Below are positions 1-5,271 of a DNA stretch of 7,036 nucleotides, one piece after another. The notes beneath the pieces were generated by a model that searched no databases, had not been told where the DNA came from, and saw nothing but the letters and a program-made list of their open reading frames with translations. The stretch comes from Candidatus Komeilibacteria bacterium (GTDB taxonomy: Bacteria; Patescibacteriota; Patescibacteriia; UBA1558; S5-K13): positions 1 through 7,036 of the forward strand of contig JAUVAE010000035.1 in the NCBI GenBank assembly GCA_030591905.1. The letters run 5' to 3'. Each line of letters begins with the position of its first letter. Position 1 is the first letter of the stretch. The position numbers and the translations under genes were made by a program.

Positions 1-530
1 GTTTAATTATCAAAACCTTACCATATTTTTGGATAATTGCTATGGTTATTTTTGTAATAATTTTTCGTTATACTTTAAAACAAACTAAAAAAGGTTATAA
101 AATTGAATTATATAAAATAATTATTATTAGTATAATCTTAAGCCTTGCTCTAGGAACTCTTTTCTATAATTTAGAAATAGGAAGCAATATTGACAATTCT
201 TTTTCTAAAAAATCGTCTTTTTATAACAAAATAATGGCCCCTAGAAAAATGATGTGGCTTCAAGAAGATCAAGGAATAATTGCTGGTCGAATAATCTCTG
301 TTCAAGATGACAATAATTTTAATTTAGAAGATTTTAACAAAAAATTATGGCACATCACTAAAATAAAAGAAGAAATACCTCATCCTCAATTTAGAAACTT
401 ACCACCAAGAGAAATAATACTTGAACCTGGGTTAGAAATTAGAGCTTATGGAGAAAAAATAGATGTAAATAATTTCCAAGTTTTAATTATTAGACCCATG
501 AATTCTAGACGCTCATTAAGAACAAAATAA
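1..530 (+). CDS. Membrane-anchored hypothetical protein, 5' end missing
   Basis: The reading frame is open from position 3, so the gene begins outside the window; 175 residues are visible up to the TAA at 528-530. The ATG at 42 falls inside a hydrophobic segment (LPYFWIIAMVIFVIIF) and is unlikely to be the real start. Two membrane helices are visible, one encoded at about 15-77 and one at about 117-165, joined by a short basic loop (KQTKKGYK). About 115 mostly polar residues follow. The basic loop suggests that both termini lie outside and the loop is cytoplasmic. The soluble part has alternating beta-like segments (GIIAGRIISV, KKLWHITKI, VNNFQVLIIRP) that could form a small barrel. From memory it resembles membrane proteins encoded beside ECF sigma factors in Patescibacteria, but that neighbour is not visible here and no function is assigned. 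A terminator follows 4 bp after the stop. Confidence 0.75.
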   Translation, partial: LIIKTLPYFWIIAMVIFVIIFRYTLKQTKKGYKIELYKIIIISIILSLALGTLFYNLEIGSNIDNSFSKKSSFYNKIMAPRKMMWLQEDQGIIAGRIISVQDDNNFNLEDFNKKLWHITKIKEEIPHPQFRNLPPREIILEPGLEIRAYGEKIDVNNFQVLIIRPMNSRRSLRTK

Positions 531-533
531 ATT

Positions 534-564
534 AAAAAACGTCCTACTTAGTAGGACGTTTTTT
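534..564. terminator. Bidirectional intrinsic terminator
   Basis: A perfect 14-bp stem has arms 534-547 and 551-564 around a TTA loop. The GC-containing core is ACGTCCTAC/GTAGGACGT, flanked by A6 on the left and T6 on the right. Either strand therefore gives a hairpin followed by a U run. It sits between the convergent membrane-protein gene (stop at 530) and gdh (stop at 582) and can serve both. Confidence 0.92.
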
Positions 565-581
565 AATATAGTATATTATTT

Positions 582-1802
582 TTATAATTTGATTGATTTT
601 TCTAACCTCCGTAAAGCTACTATATAAGCACTCATTCTTAAATTTACTTTGTATTCTTTGCTCATATTCCAAACCTCGTTAAAAGCTTTGGTCATTTTTT
701 CTTTTAACCTAATATTTACATCTTTTTCAGTCCATTTTTCATTCTTTATATTCTGAGACCATTCAAAGTAAGAAACAACTACTCCGCCAGCATTAGTTAA
801 AACATCTGGACAAACCACAATTTCTTTTTCTTCTAAGACCTTGTCAGCTCCTTTAATTATGGGGCCATTAGCAATTTCCAATATCAATTTAACCTTTATA
901 TCATTTGCATTCTCTCTGGTAATCTGATTTTCTAAAGCCGCTAAAACTAAAATATCTACATCTAATTCTAATAATTTCTCATTGCTAATATTTTTTAGAG
1001 CTCCAAAATTTTGAACAGATCCATTTTCTTTCTTATGAACTTTTAATCTTTCAATATCTAAACCATCTTTATTATAAACCCCACCTTTAGAATCTGATAC
1101 TGCTACTATTTTATAACCTTTTTGAACTGCATAATCAATAAAGACTCTGCCAGCATTACCAAAACCCTGCACAGCAATTTTCAAATTATTTCCTAAATCT
1201 AATTTAGATAATAAATTTTCAAATACATAAAAAGATCCTAAACCGGTAGCTTTATCCCTACCCAATGATCCACCATTTTTAATCGACTTACCAGTAATCA
1301 CTGCTGGTGTTTTTTTTCCAATAATCTGAGAGTATTCATCCTCTATCCAATCCATAATCTGAGCATTAGTATAAACATCTGGAGCGGGTACATCTTTATT
1401 AGGTCCAATTACATCTACAAAAACTCGTGCCCATCCTCGAGACAAATTTTCAATTTCTTTTTCTGACAATTCTTTAGGATTAATAGAAACTCCGCCCTTG
1501 GCTCCCCCCATAGGAATGTCTACAACTGCAGATTTAATTGTCATTAAAGAAGCTAAAGCCTTAACCTCTTCCAAATCAACTTGAGGATGAAATCTAATAC
1601 CTCCTTTATAAGGACCTCTGCTATTATCGTATTGAACTCGGTAAGCTCTAAAAAACTTTAAATTCCCCTCATCCATTCTCACCGGAATACAGGCCTCTAC
1701 AAATCTATCTGGATTTTGCAATTTTAAAATTACCTCCTTATTAATTGAAGCAGTTTTTCCAGCCTTAATTAAATTATCTATTGTGCTTAAAAAGGGACTC
1801 AT
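582..1802 (-). CDS. gdhA: Glutamate dehydrogenase (GLFV family, hexameric type)
   Basis: This enzyme interconverts glutamate and 2-oxoglutarate plus ammonia with NAD(P), linking nitrogen and carbon metabolism in the cytoplasm. The 406 residues match the short hexameric class (about 410-450). Visible motifs are the substrate-binding GPYKGGIRFHP (63-73), the family signature VDIPMGGAKGG (94-104) with catalytic Lys102, Lys90 in TIK, catalytic Asp142 in PAPDV, and the dinucleotide-binding GFGNAG (213-218). CPDVLTNAGGV (331-341) is also typical. Asp237 follows the second Rossmann strand (VAVSDSKGG), but cofactor preference cannot be settled from that. No Shine-Dalgarno lies within 15 nt of the ATG; the nearest AGGA is more than 20 nt away. 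The gene is probably the third of a leftward group after the 83-residue protein and thioredoxin, separated from thioredoxin by 157 bp containing a hairpin. It ends at the bidirectional terminator. Confidence 0.96.
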   Translation of the reverse strand: MSPFLSTIDNLIKAGKTASINKEVILKLQNPDRFVEACIPVRMDEGNLKFFRAYRVQYDNSRGPYKGGIRFHPQVDLEEVKALASLMTIKSAVVDIPMGGAKGGVSINPKELSEKEIENLSRGWARVFVDVIGPNKDVPAPDVYTNAQIMDWIEDEYSQIIGKKTPAVITGKSIKNGGSLGRDKATGLGSFYVFENLLSKLDLGNNLKIAVQGFGNAGRVFIDYAVQKGYKIVAVSDSKGGVYNKDGLDIERLKVHKKENGSVQNFGALKNISNEKLLELDVDILVLAALENQITRENANDIKVKLILEIANGPIIKGADKVLEEKEIVVCPDVLTNAGGVVVSYFEWSQNIKNEKWTEKDVNIRLKEKMTKAFNEVWNMSKEYKVNLRMSAYIVALRRLEKSIKL

Positions 1803-1866
1803 AAATTAAATTATTAATAACAAATTCCTAAAAAATAAAGGTTTCCTGTGTTAGCTCCTCGGCTCG

Positions 1867-1894
1867 GAAATATAAAAGTAATCTTTTATATTTC
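1867..1894. repeat. 12-bp perfect hairpin in the trx-gdh gap
   Basis: Arms 1867-1878 (GAAATATAAAAG) and 1883-1894 are perfect inverted repeats around a TAAT loop. GC-richer sequence flanks them on both sides (CTCCTCGGCTCG on the left, CTCTCGCTC on the right), unlike the AT-rich surroundings. Neither strand has a T run after the stem, so it is not a standard terminator. It lies in the presumed trx-gdh transcript, about 65 nt before the gdh start. It could be an mRNA-processing or stability structure, or a dispersed palindromic repeat; one window cannot tell. The rest of the 157-bp gap shows no clear gene. Confidence 0.7.
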
Positions 1895-1959
1895 TCTCGC
1901 TCTATGTCGCTAAATAAACTTGCTATAGAAATTAATCATACAACAAGTTTAACAATTAA

Positions 1960-2283
1960 CTATCCACTAATCAAATTATCTATTTTTTCATTTAACTGAT
2001 CTTTGGGCATTAAACCCATAGTAGTATCGTAAACTTCTCCATCTTTAAAATAAATAATGGTTGGAATACTCATCACTTCAAACTTTTGAGCTGTTTGTGG
2101 TGATTCTTCTACATTAAGCTGAACAATTTTAATGTCCTTATCTTGAGACTCTTCTGCTATCTCATCAATAATCGGTCCTAACATTTTACAGGGCCCACAC
2201 CACTCTGCAAAAAAATCTACCATTACATTTTTATTATCTTTGATAAATTGTTCAAAATTTGTATCATTTAACACTTCTGACAT
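1960..2283 (-). CDS. trxA: Thioredoxin
   Basis: This is a complete 107-residue thioredoxin, the normal length, which reduces protein disulphides in the cytoplasm. It has the redox motif WCGPC at 28-32, preceded by VDFFAE with the buried Asp23. The cis-proline segment MSIPT has Pro74, and the GLMPKDQL region lies near the C terminus. No signal peptide or membrane anchor is present, so it is the cytosolic type rather than a TlpA-like form. The ATG has no upstream Shine-Dalgarno (the leader is nearly all A and T). The gene begins 23 bp after the 83-residue protein's stop, so co-transcription is likely. A thioredoxin reductase is not in the window. Confidence 0.97.
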   Translation of the reverse strand: MSEVLNDTNFEQFIKDNKNVMVDFFAEWCGPCKMLGPIIDEIAEESQDKDIKIVQLNVEESPQTAQKFEVMSIPTIIYFKDGEVYDTTMGLMPKDQLNEKIDNLISG

Positions 2284-2306
2284 AATTTTTATAATTATTT
2301 ATTAAT

Positions 2307-2558
2307 TTATAATTTAAATTTTTTCTTTTTTGAAAAAGTAAACTTTACTTCGGTCTTTTTTAAAGCTTCTTCTATTTCATTAAATATTTTTTCTATTTCT
2401 TCCTCAGAATAACTATAAAAACTCCGATTGGAACAATTTCCCAATATTCTAATCTTTCTTAGAATTTCATTAGTCCGATATTCAGCCAAACATTTAAATC
2501 TTTCTTGTTTAGTTTTACTCCGTTTAATACACTCTGATTTTGTAGCTTTTTTATTCAT
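2307..2558 (-). CDS. Conserved hypothetical 83-residue protein
   Basis: This is a small, basic, mostly helical protein with no membrane segment. Its core (about residues 17-72) contains LAEYRTNEILRKIRILGN, then CSNRSFYSY, then an acidic helix EEEIEKIFNEIEEAL. From memory, this pattern (an R/K-rich helix, an I-R-L-I-G-N-x-S-N-R-S-x-Y-x-Y stretch, then an acidic helix) belongs to an unnamed short-protein family common in bacteria including Patescibacteria. I know of no assigned role. The C-terminal tail FSKKKKFKL is strongly basic, which would allow nucleic-acid binding, but that is inference. It is probably the first gene of the group with trxA and gdhA, 23 bp before trxA and about 130 nt downstream of the promoter at 2722-2694. 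No good Shine-Dalgarno is present; a GGG touches the ATG, which is too close. An overlapping opposite-strand frame lacks these features. Confidence 0.78.
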   Translation of the reverse strand: MNKKATKSECIKRSKTKQERFKCLAEYRTNEILRKIRILGNCSNRSFYSYSEEEIEKIFNEIEEALKKTEVKFTFSKKKKFKL

Positions 2559-2664
2559 CCCATTAAATATTAATAAATTATTAGGCTTTATTTTTATAAT
2601 TAATTCTATCTCGTTCTTCTTATTACTTTAAATTGTTTTCTAGTTTGTAATATAACGGGATAAA

Positions 2665-2717
2665 TAATATATAAATATACATCTCATAGAGTAAATATAC
2701 ATCATATTTATATATTA
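2665..2717. repeat. Nested AT-rich direct and inverted repeats
   Basis: A 12-bp direct repeat (TAAATATACATC) occurs at 2672-2683 and 2692-2703, exactly 20 bp apart. It is enclosed by a perfect 14-bp inverted repeat with arms 2665-2678 and 2704-2717 (TAATATATAAATAT and its complement). The copies overlap the -10 element of the leftward promoter. The rest of the 245-bp gap (2559-2803) holds the helicase terminator and otherwise featureless AT-rich leader. The repeats could be a regulator site or low-complexity chance. Confidence 0.6.
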
Positions 2718-2722
2718 GTCAA
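2694..2722 (-). promoter_or_regulatory. Sigma70-like promoter of the 83-aa/trx/gdh group
   Basis: On the minus strand, TTGACT (2722-2717) and TATATT (2699-2694) each match the consensus at 5 of 6 positions and are 17 bp apart. The start would be near 2687, giving a leader of about 130 nt before the 83-residue gene. A second copy of the -10 sequence context lies 20 bp downstream in the direct repeat. Confidence 0.55.
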
Positions 2723-2740
2723 GTATTTTTAACTAAATTT

Positions 2741-2784
2741 AAAAAAAGAAAAGAGAGTTTCGATTTTATCTTAACTCTCTTTTT
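2741..2784 (-). terminator. Intrinsic terminator of the helicase gene
   Basis: On the minus strand an 11-bp stem (arms 2783-2773 and 2759-2749, core AGAGAGTT/AACTCTCT) encloses a 13-nt loop. It is followed by C and a T7 run (2747-2741). It lies 20 bp after the helicase stop codon, in the correct orientation. Confidence 0.82.
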
Positions 2785-2794
2785 AATTTTATGA

Positions 2795-2821
2795 AAAGGT
2801 TCATTAATAAATAGAACCTTT
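2795..2821. other. Hairpin with the helicase stop codon in its loop
   Basis: Arms 2795-2802 and 2814-2821 (AAAGGTTC/GAACCTTT) form an 8-bp perfect stem around an 11-nt loop that contains the helicase stop at 2804-2806. The stem includes the last sense codons. It lies just upstream of the true terminator, so it is probably an auxiliary 3'-end structure or chance. Confidence 0.5.
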
Positions 2822-4675
2822 ATAATCTTCATAGAATTTTATTATTTCCTTAACCCTTTTTTCTCGGGCCTTAAAAATATAAAATATTCTTTCTTCTTTC
2901 TCTCCTTTGTAAAGAAGAATAAAAACAGTACCTTCTCTGTATCTAGCTGTTCTTCCCATTCTCTGAATACATCTTCTGATGTCTGTAATGGGTTCATAAA
3001 ATATCACGATATCAACTGAAGGAAAATTCAATCCTTGTTCTCCTATTGAGGTTGAAATTAATATATCAATCTCTCTATTTCTAAACTTTTTTAGAACGGC
3101 AATCTGTTCTTTCTGCTTCATACCAGCATCATCAAACTTATTGGTCTGTCCTATTAGTTTATCTATTTTGAGAAGTGAAAAATTTGATTCCAAAAAACTT
3201 ATAACTTTATTTAAAGTGTCTCTATATGATGTAAAAATCAATATTTGACTACCATAACGACGAGAAATAAGCTTTTTTATCTGTTCTAATTTTTCATCCT
3301 CATACATCAAACCCCAATCCATGTTTTGATTATGATCAGAAGATTCTAAACTAACAAACTTTAGATCTCTTTTACTCCATAACTTATTGTCATGAAGAAT
3401 CTTAATCGCCAGTTGAATTTTTGGATTATTTAAGAAATTTTCCTGTGATTTGGGTATTTTTGATTGACTAGACTTTCTTTTTTTAGATTTATCACCATAG
3501 TACTTTTTTTCAAGAAAGCTTCTAAACTCATTAAGACCGTTATTGATACAGGTCACGGCCCAATTAAATATCATCACTAAGGCCCAATCTACAAAAAAAT
3601 CATAACACCTTGAACATTTAGGATTCCTTTCCAAATATTTTTGGACTTCTTCTTTTAAAAGATTGAACTTTTTAACATTAATACCAGTAATCTTTTCATC
3701 GTCATAATAAAGACATTCCCTTATTGACTCTTCGAACCTTCCGTTAAACACCTTAAATGATTTAAATTTCTTAATCATTTTATCAATGATGTTTGCCAAC
3801 TCTTCAGTCATGAGGCTCTTGAGAGTTTTTTGAATACTAGACGTACTTCGTTTCAAGAATATCGGAACTACACTTTTATGATGTATATAAGGCTTAACAT
3901 CTGGACTTTCCTCTGTCCTAGTTATTATATTTTGATAGGAAACTTGAAGAGTTTTCCTTAATTTTTCCAACTTCTCTATTTGGGAATCAGGAGATGCTGA
4001 AAATCCAAGAATTCTAATGGATTTAAACTCTGTATAAATTTTAGCTAACAAAGTATAAGCATAATCCCCTGTCAAATTATGGACTTCATCAAAAATTATA
4101 ACTTGAACATCTTCGATCTTTCCAACTCCATTGGCCTGATCTAACTCTGCTAAAATGGTCTGCGGGGTAGCCACTATTATTGAATGAGTCTCCCAGACAC
4201 TCAACCTATCTTTTCTATTGGTCCAACCAGTTAATTCCCCTGCTTTAACTTTAGACGATAAATCGTTTATTTTCGAACAATGCTGATGACATAAAACCTT
4301 TGTTGGCGCTAAAAAAACAACTTTTTTACTAGGATTCTTCTTTAGATAAATAATCGATAAGAGTAATTTTATGTAAGTTTTCCCTAAACCAGTAGGAATA
4401 AAAACTAAAGAATTATCTCCTAAACAATCATAAGTTATTTTTAAAGCATATAAACGAGCTTCAAAAAAATTCGGTTCTAACCAAGAATCCTCAACAAAAT
4501 AAGCATCTTCCTCCCACTTATCAGATTTTTTTAGCTGCAAACCTAATTTCTTTGCAACAGACTTCATTTCAAGAATTCTTTTATTACGCTCAATATTCTC
4601 TTTTTCTTCTTCATCCTTTTGCTCTATAAAATTAAAAATCGTCATCTGTAAAGCACTATCTTTAACCTTCTTCAT
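2804..4675 (-). CDS. Hef/FANCM (MPH1)-like SF2 DNA helicase, no nuclease domain
   Basis: This is a 623-residue superfamily 2 helicase. Motifs in order are I PTGLGKT (94-100), Ia APTKVLCHQH (123-132), Ib VATPQT (168-173), II DEVH (196-199), III SAS (226-228), IV ILIFTSYRD (478-486), V STSIGEQGLNFPSVD (541-555) and VI QRMGRTAR (571-578). TGLGKT, TATPQT-like Ib, DYAYTLLAK (204-212), SPDVKPYI (257-264) and VIFYEP (557-562) match the archaeal Hef/eukaryotic FANCM-Mph1 pattern, whose members remodel stalled forks and branched DNA. About 250 residues separate motifs III and IV, covering the usual insertion domain plus extra sequence with CSRC (354-357) and a basic patch KKRKSSQSK (398-406). The XPF-type nuclease and HhH region of archaeal Hef is absent. 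QMTIF at 10-14 resembles a sliding-clamp-binding peptide. The ATG is fixed by a strong Shine-Dalgarno. It is monocistronic, with its own promoter and terminator. A role in fork repair is the best inference; defence against foreign DNA is not excluded. Confidence 0.9.
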   Translation of the reverse strand: MKKVKDSALQMTIFNFIEQKDEEEKENIERNKRILEMKSVAKKLGLQLKKSDKWEEDAYFVEDSWLEPNFFEARLYALKITYDCLGDNSLVFIPTGLGKTYIKLLLSIIYLKKNPSKKVVFLAPTKVLCHQHCSKINDLSSKVKAGELTGWTNRKDRLSVWETHSIIVATPQTILAELDQANGVGKIEDVQVIIFDEVHNLTGDYAYTLLAKIYTEFKSIRILGFSASPDSQIEKLEKLRKTLQVSYQNIITRTEESPDVKPYIHHKSVVPIFLKRSTSSIQKTLKSLMTEELANIIDKMIKKFKSFKVFNGRFEESIRECLYYDDEKITGINVKKFNLLKEEVQKYLERNPKCSRCYDFFVDWALVMIFNWAVTCINNGLNEFRSFLEKKYYGDKSKKRKSSQSKIPKSQENFLNNPKIQLAIKILHDNKLWSKRDLKFVSLESSDHNQNMDWGLMYEDEKLEQIKKLISRRYGSQILIFTSYRDTLNKVISFLESNFSLLKIDKLIGQTNKFDDAGMKQKEQIAVLKKFRNREIDILISTSIGEQGLNFPSVDIVIFYEPITDIRRCIQRMGRTARYREGTVFILLYKGEKEERIFYIFKAREKRVKEIIKFYEDYKGSIY

Positions 4676-4680
4676 CTTAT

Positions 4681-4687
4681 CCTCCTT
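4681..4687 (-). promoter_or_regulatory. Strong Shine-Dalgarno of the helicase gene
   Basis: The minus strand reads AAGGAGG, then 5 nt, then ATG (4675-4673). This is the only near-perfect ribosome-binding site in the window, and it fixes the helicase start. Confidence 0.9.
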
Positions 4688-4710
4688 ATATTTTTTATTT
4701 TCAACTGTTA

Positions 4711-4739
4711 ACTATAGTTTAAATTCAACAATTTGTCAA
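4711..4739 (-). promoter_or_regulatory. Near-consensus sigma70 promoter of the helicase gene
   Basis: On the minus strand, TTGACA (4739-4734, 6 of 6) and TATAGT (4716-4711, 5 of 6) are separated by exactly 17 bp. The start would be near 4704, leaving a leader of about 30 nt. The -10 lies inside a 10-bp palindrome AACTATAGTT (4710-4719), which could be an operator. Confidence 0.82.
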
Positions 4740-4806
4740 TAATTCCTTTTAATTAAAATCTTCCTGAAGTATTTCCATTTTTAAAGCTGTTTTCTTCTTT
4801 AAAATA

Positions 4807-4815
4807 TGTTATATT
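4807..4815 (+). promoter_or_regulatory. Possible extended -10 promoter of the 102-aa gene
   Basis: TG-T-TATATT fits the extended -10 pattern, and no good -35 is seen. Transcription would start near 4822, about 20 nt before the ATG at 4842. The short leader has no Shine-Dalgarno. Confidence 0.4.
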
Positions 4816-4841
4816 AATAAAGTGATAGTAATAATAAATAT

Positions 4842-5150
4842 ATGTCTGAAAAAGCTCCTGAATTTCCATTTATGCCCAAAGAGTATCCTGAACTAAAAAC
4901 TAGAAAAAGCAAAAATAGTTTAGAAAATCCTAAAAAAATACTTAAAGAAAAAAAAGAACTCTTAAATGTCGCTATAACTCGTCCTAAAAAAGGAGGACCC
5001 CTTTGTATTGCACCGTTTAACAATGAAGCTGACTTAGAAAAAATCCGAGAAAAAGATACAATAGTTAGTATTCATGAAAAAGTAACGATAAAATCTATGA
5101 TGAATCTTTTAGATAAAAGAAATACTAATAAAAATTTCTCGCCAGAATAA
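4842..5150 (+). CDS. Hypothetical lysine-rich 102-residue protein
   Basis: I do not recognise this protein. It is hydrophilic and basic, without a signal peptide or membrane segment. The N-terminal 40 residues are rich in Lys, Glu and Pro (EFPFMPKEYPEL) and look partly disordered. The middle has a more ordered stretch, LLNVAITRPKKGGPLCIAP (40-58), and the C-terminal part (60-95) is probably helical. A possible extended -10 lies upstream and a strong terminator begins 20 bp after the stop, which supports a real single-gene transcript. It diverges from the helicase with 166 bp between the start codons, so joint regulation is possible but not shown. The 69-residue open frame on the opposite strand here is a shadow. 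No Shine-Dalgarno precedes the ATG; initiation may be leader-poor, as for trxA and gdhA. Confidence 0.7.
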   Translation: MSEKAPEFPFMPKEYPELKTRKSKNSLENPKKILKEKKELLNVAITRPKKGGPLCIAPFNNEADLEKIREKDTIVSIHEKVTIKSMMNLLDKRNTNKNFSPE

Positions 5151-5170
5151 TTCAATTAAAAATATTTTAA

Positions 5171-5203
5171 GAAAAACAGCTCTAAATTTCAGAGCTGTTT
5201 TTC
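5171..5203. terminator. Bidirectional intrinsic terminator
   Basis: A perfect 13-bp stem (arms 5171-5183 and 5191-5203, core ACAGCTCT/AGAGCTGT) encloses a 7-nt loop. A5 in the left arm and T5 in the right arm give a T-rich end on either strand. It follows the + strand 102-residue gene by 20 bp and also lies downstream of pfk on the minus strand. Confidence 0.88.
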
Positions 5204-5236
5204 TTATCTATAAGTATAATCAAATCTATTCTCTAA

Positions 5237-5271
5237 ACCCGCTCACCTTTTTCTTAAAAAGGTGAGCGGGT
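5237..5271. other. 16-bp hairpin over the pfk stop codon
   Basis: Arms 5237-5252 and 5256-5271 are perfect complements (core CCCGCTCACC/GGTGAGCGGG) with a 3-nt loop at 5253-5255. The stop codon of pfk (5256-5254) lies at the loop, and the last five codons of pfk (Thr-Arg-Ser-Pro-Phe) make one arm. It is far richer in GC than its surroundings. Only three T follow on the minus strand, so it is a poor terminator by itself; the terminator at 5171-5203 lies about 34 bp further on. Confidence 0.8.

Noticed and set aside
42..44. ATG at 42 as the start of the first gene
   Set aside because: The frame is open upstream to position 3 and encodes the beginning of the same membrane helix, so the true start lies outside the window.
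1828..1935. 35-codon minus-strand frame as a real gene
   Set aside because: It has no ATG, GTG or TTG start, and much of it is the hairpin; reported only as part of the palindromic element.
2428..2631. 67-residue open frame on the + strand
   Set aside because: It lies antisense to the 83-residue gene, whose composition and recognisable core are those of a real protein; this frame has no ribosome site.
4814..5023. 69-residue open frame on the minus strand
   Set aside because: It is antisense to the 102-residue gene, overlaps that gene's promoter region, and has no promoter, ribosome site or terminator of its own.
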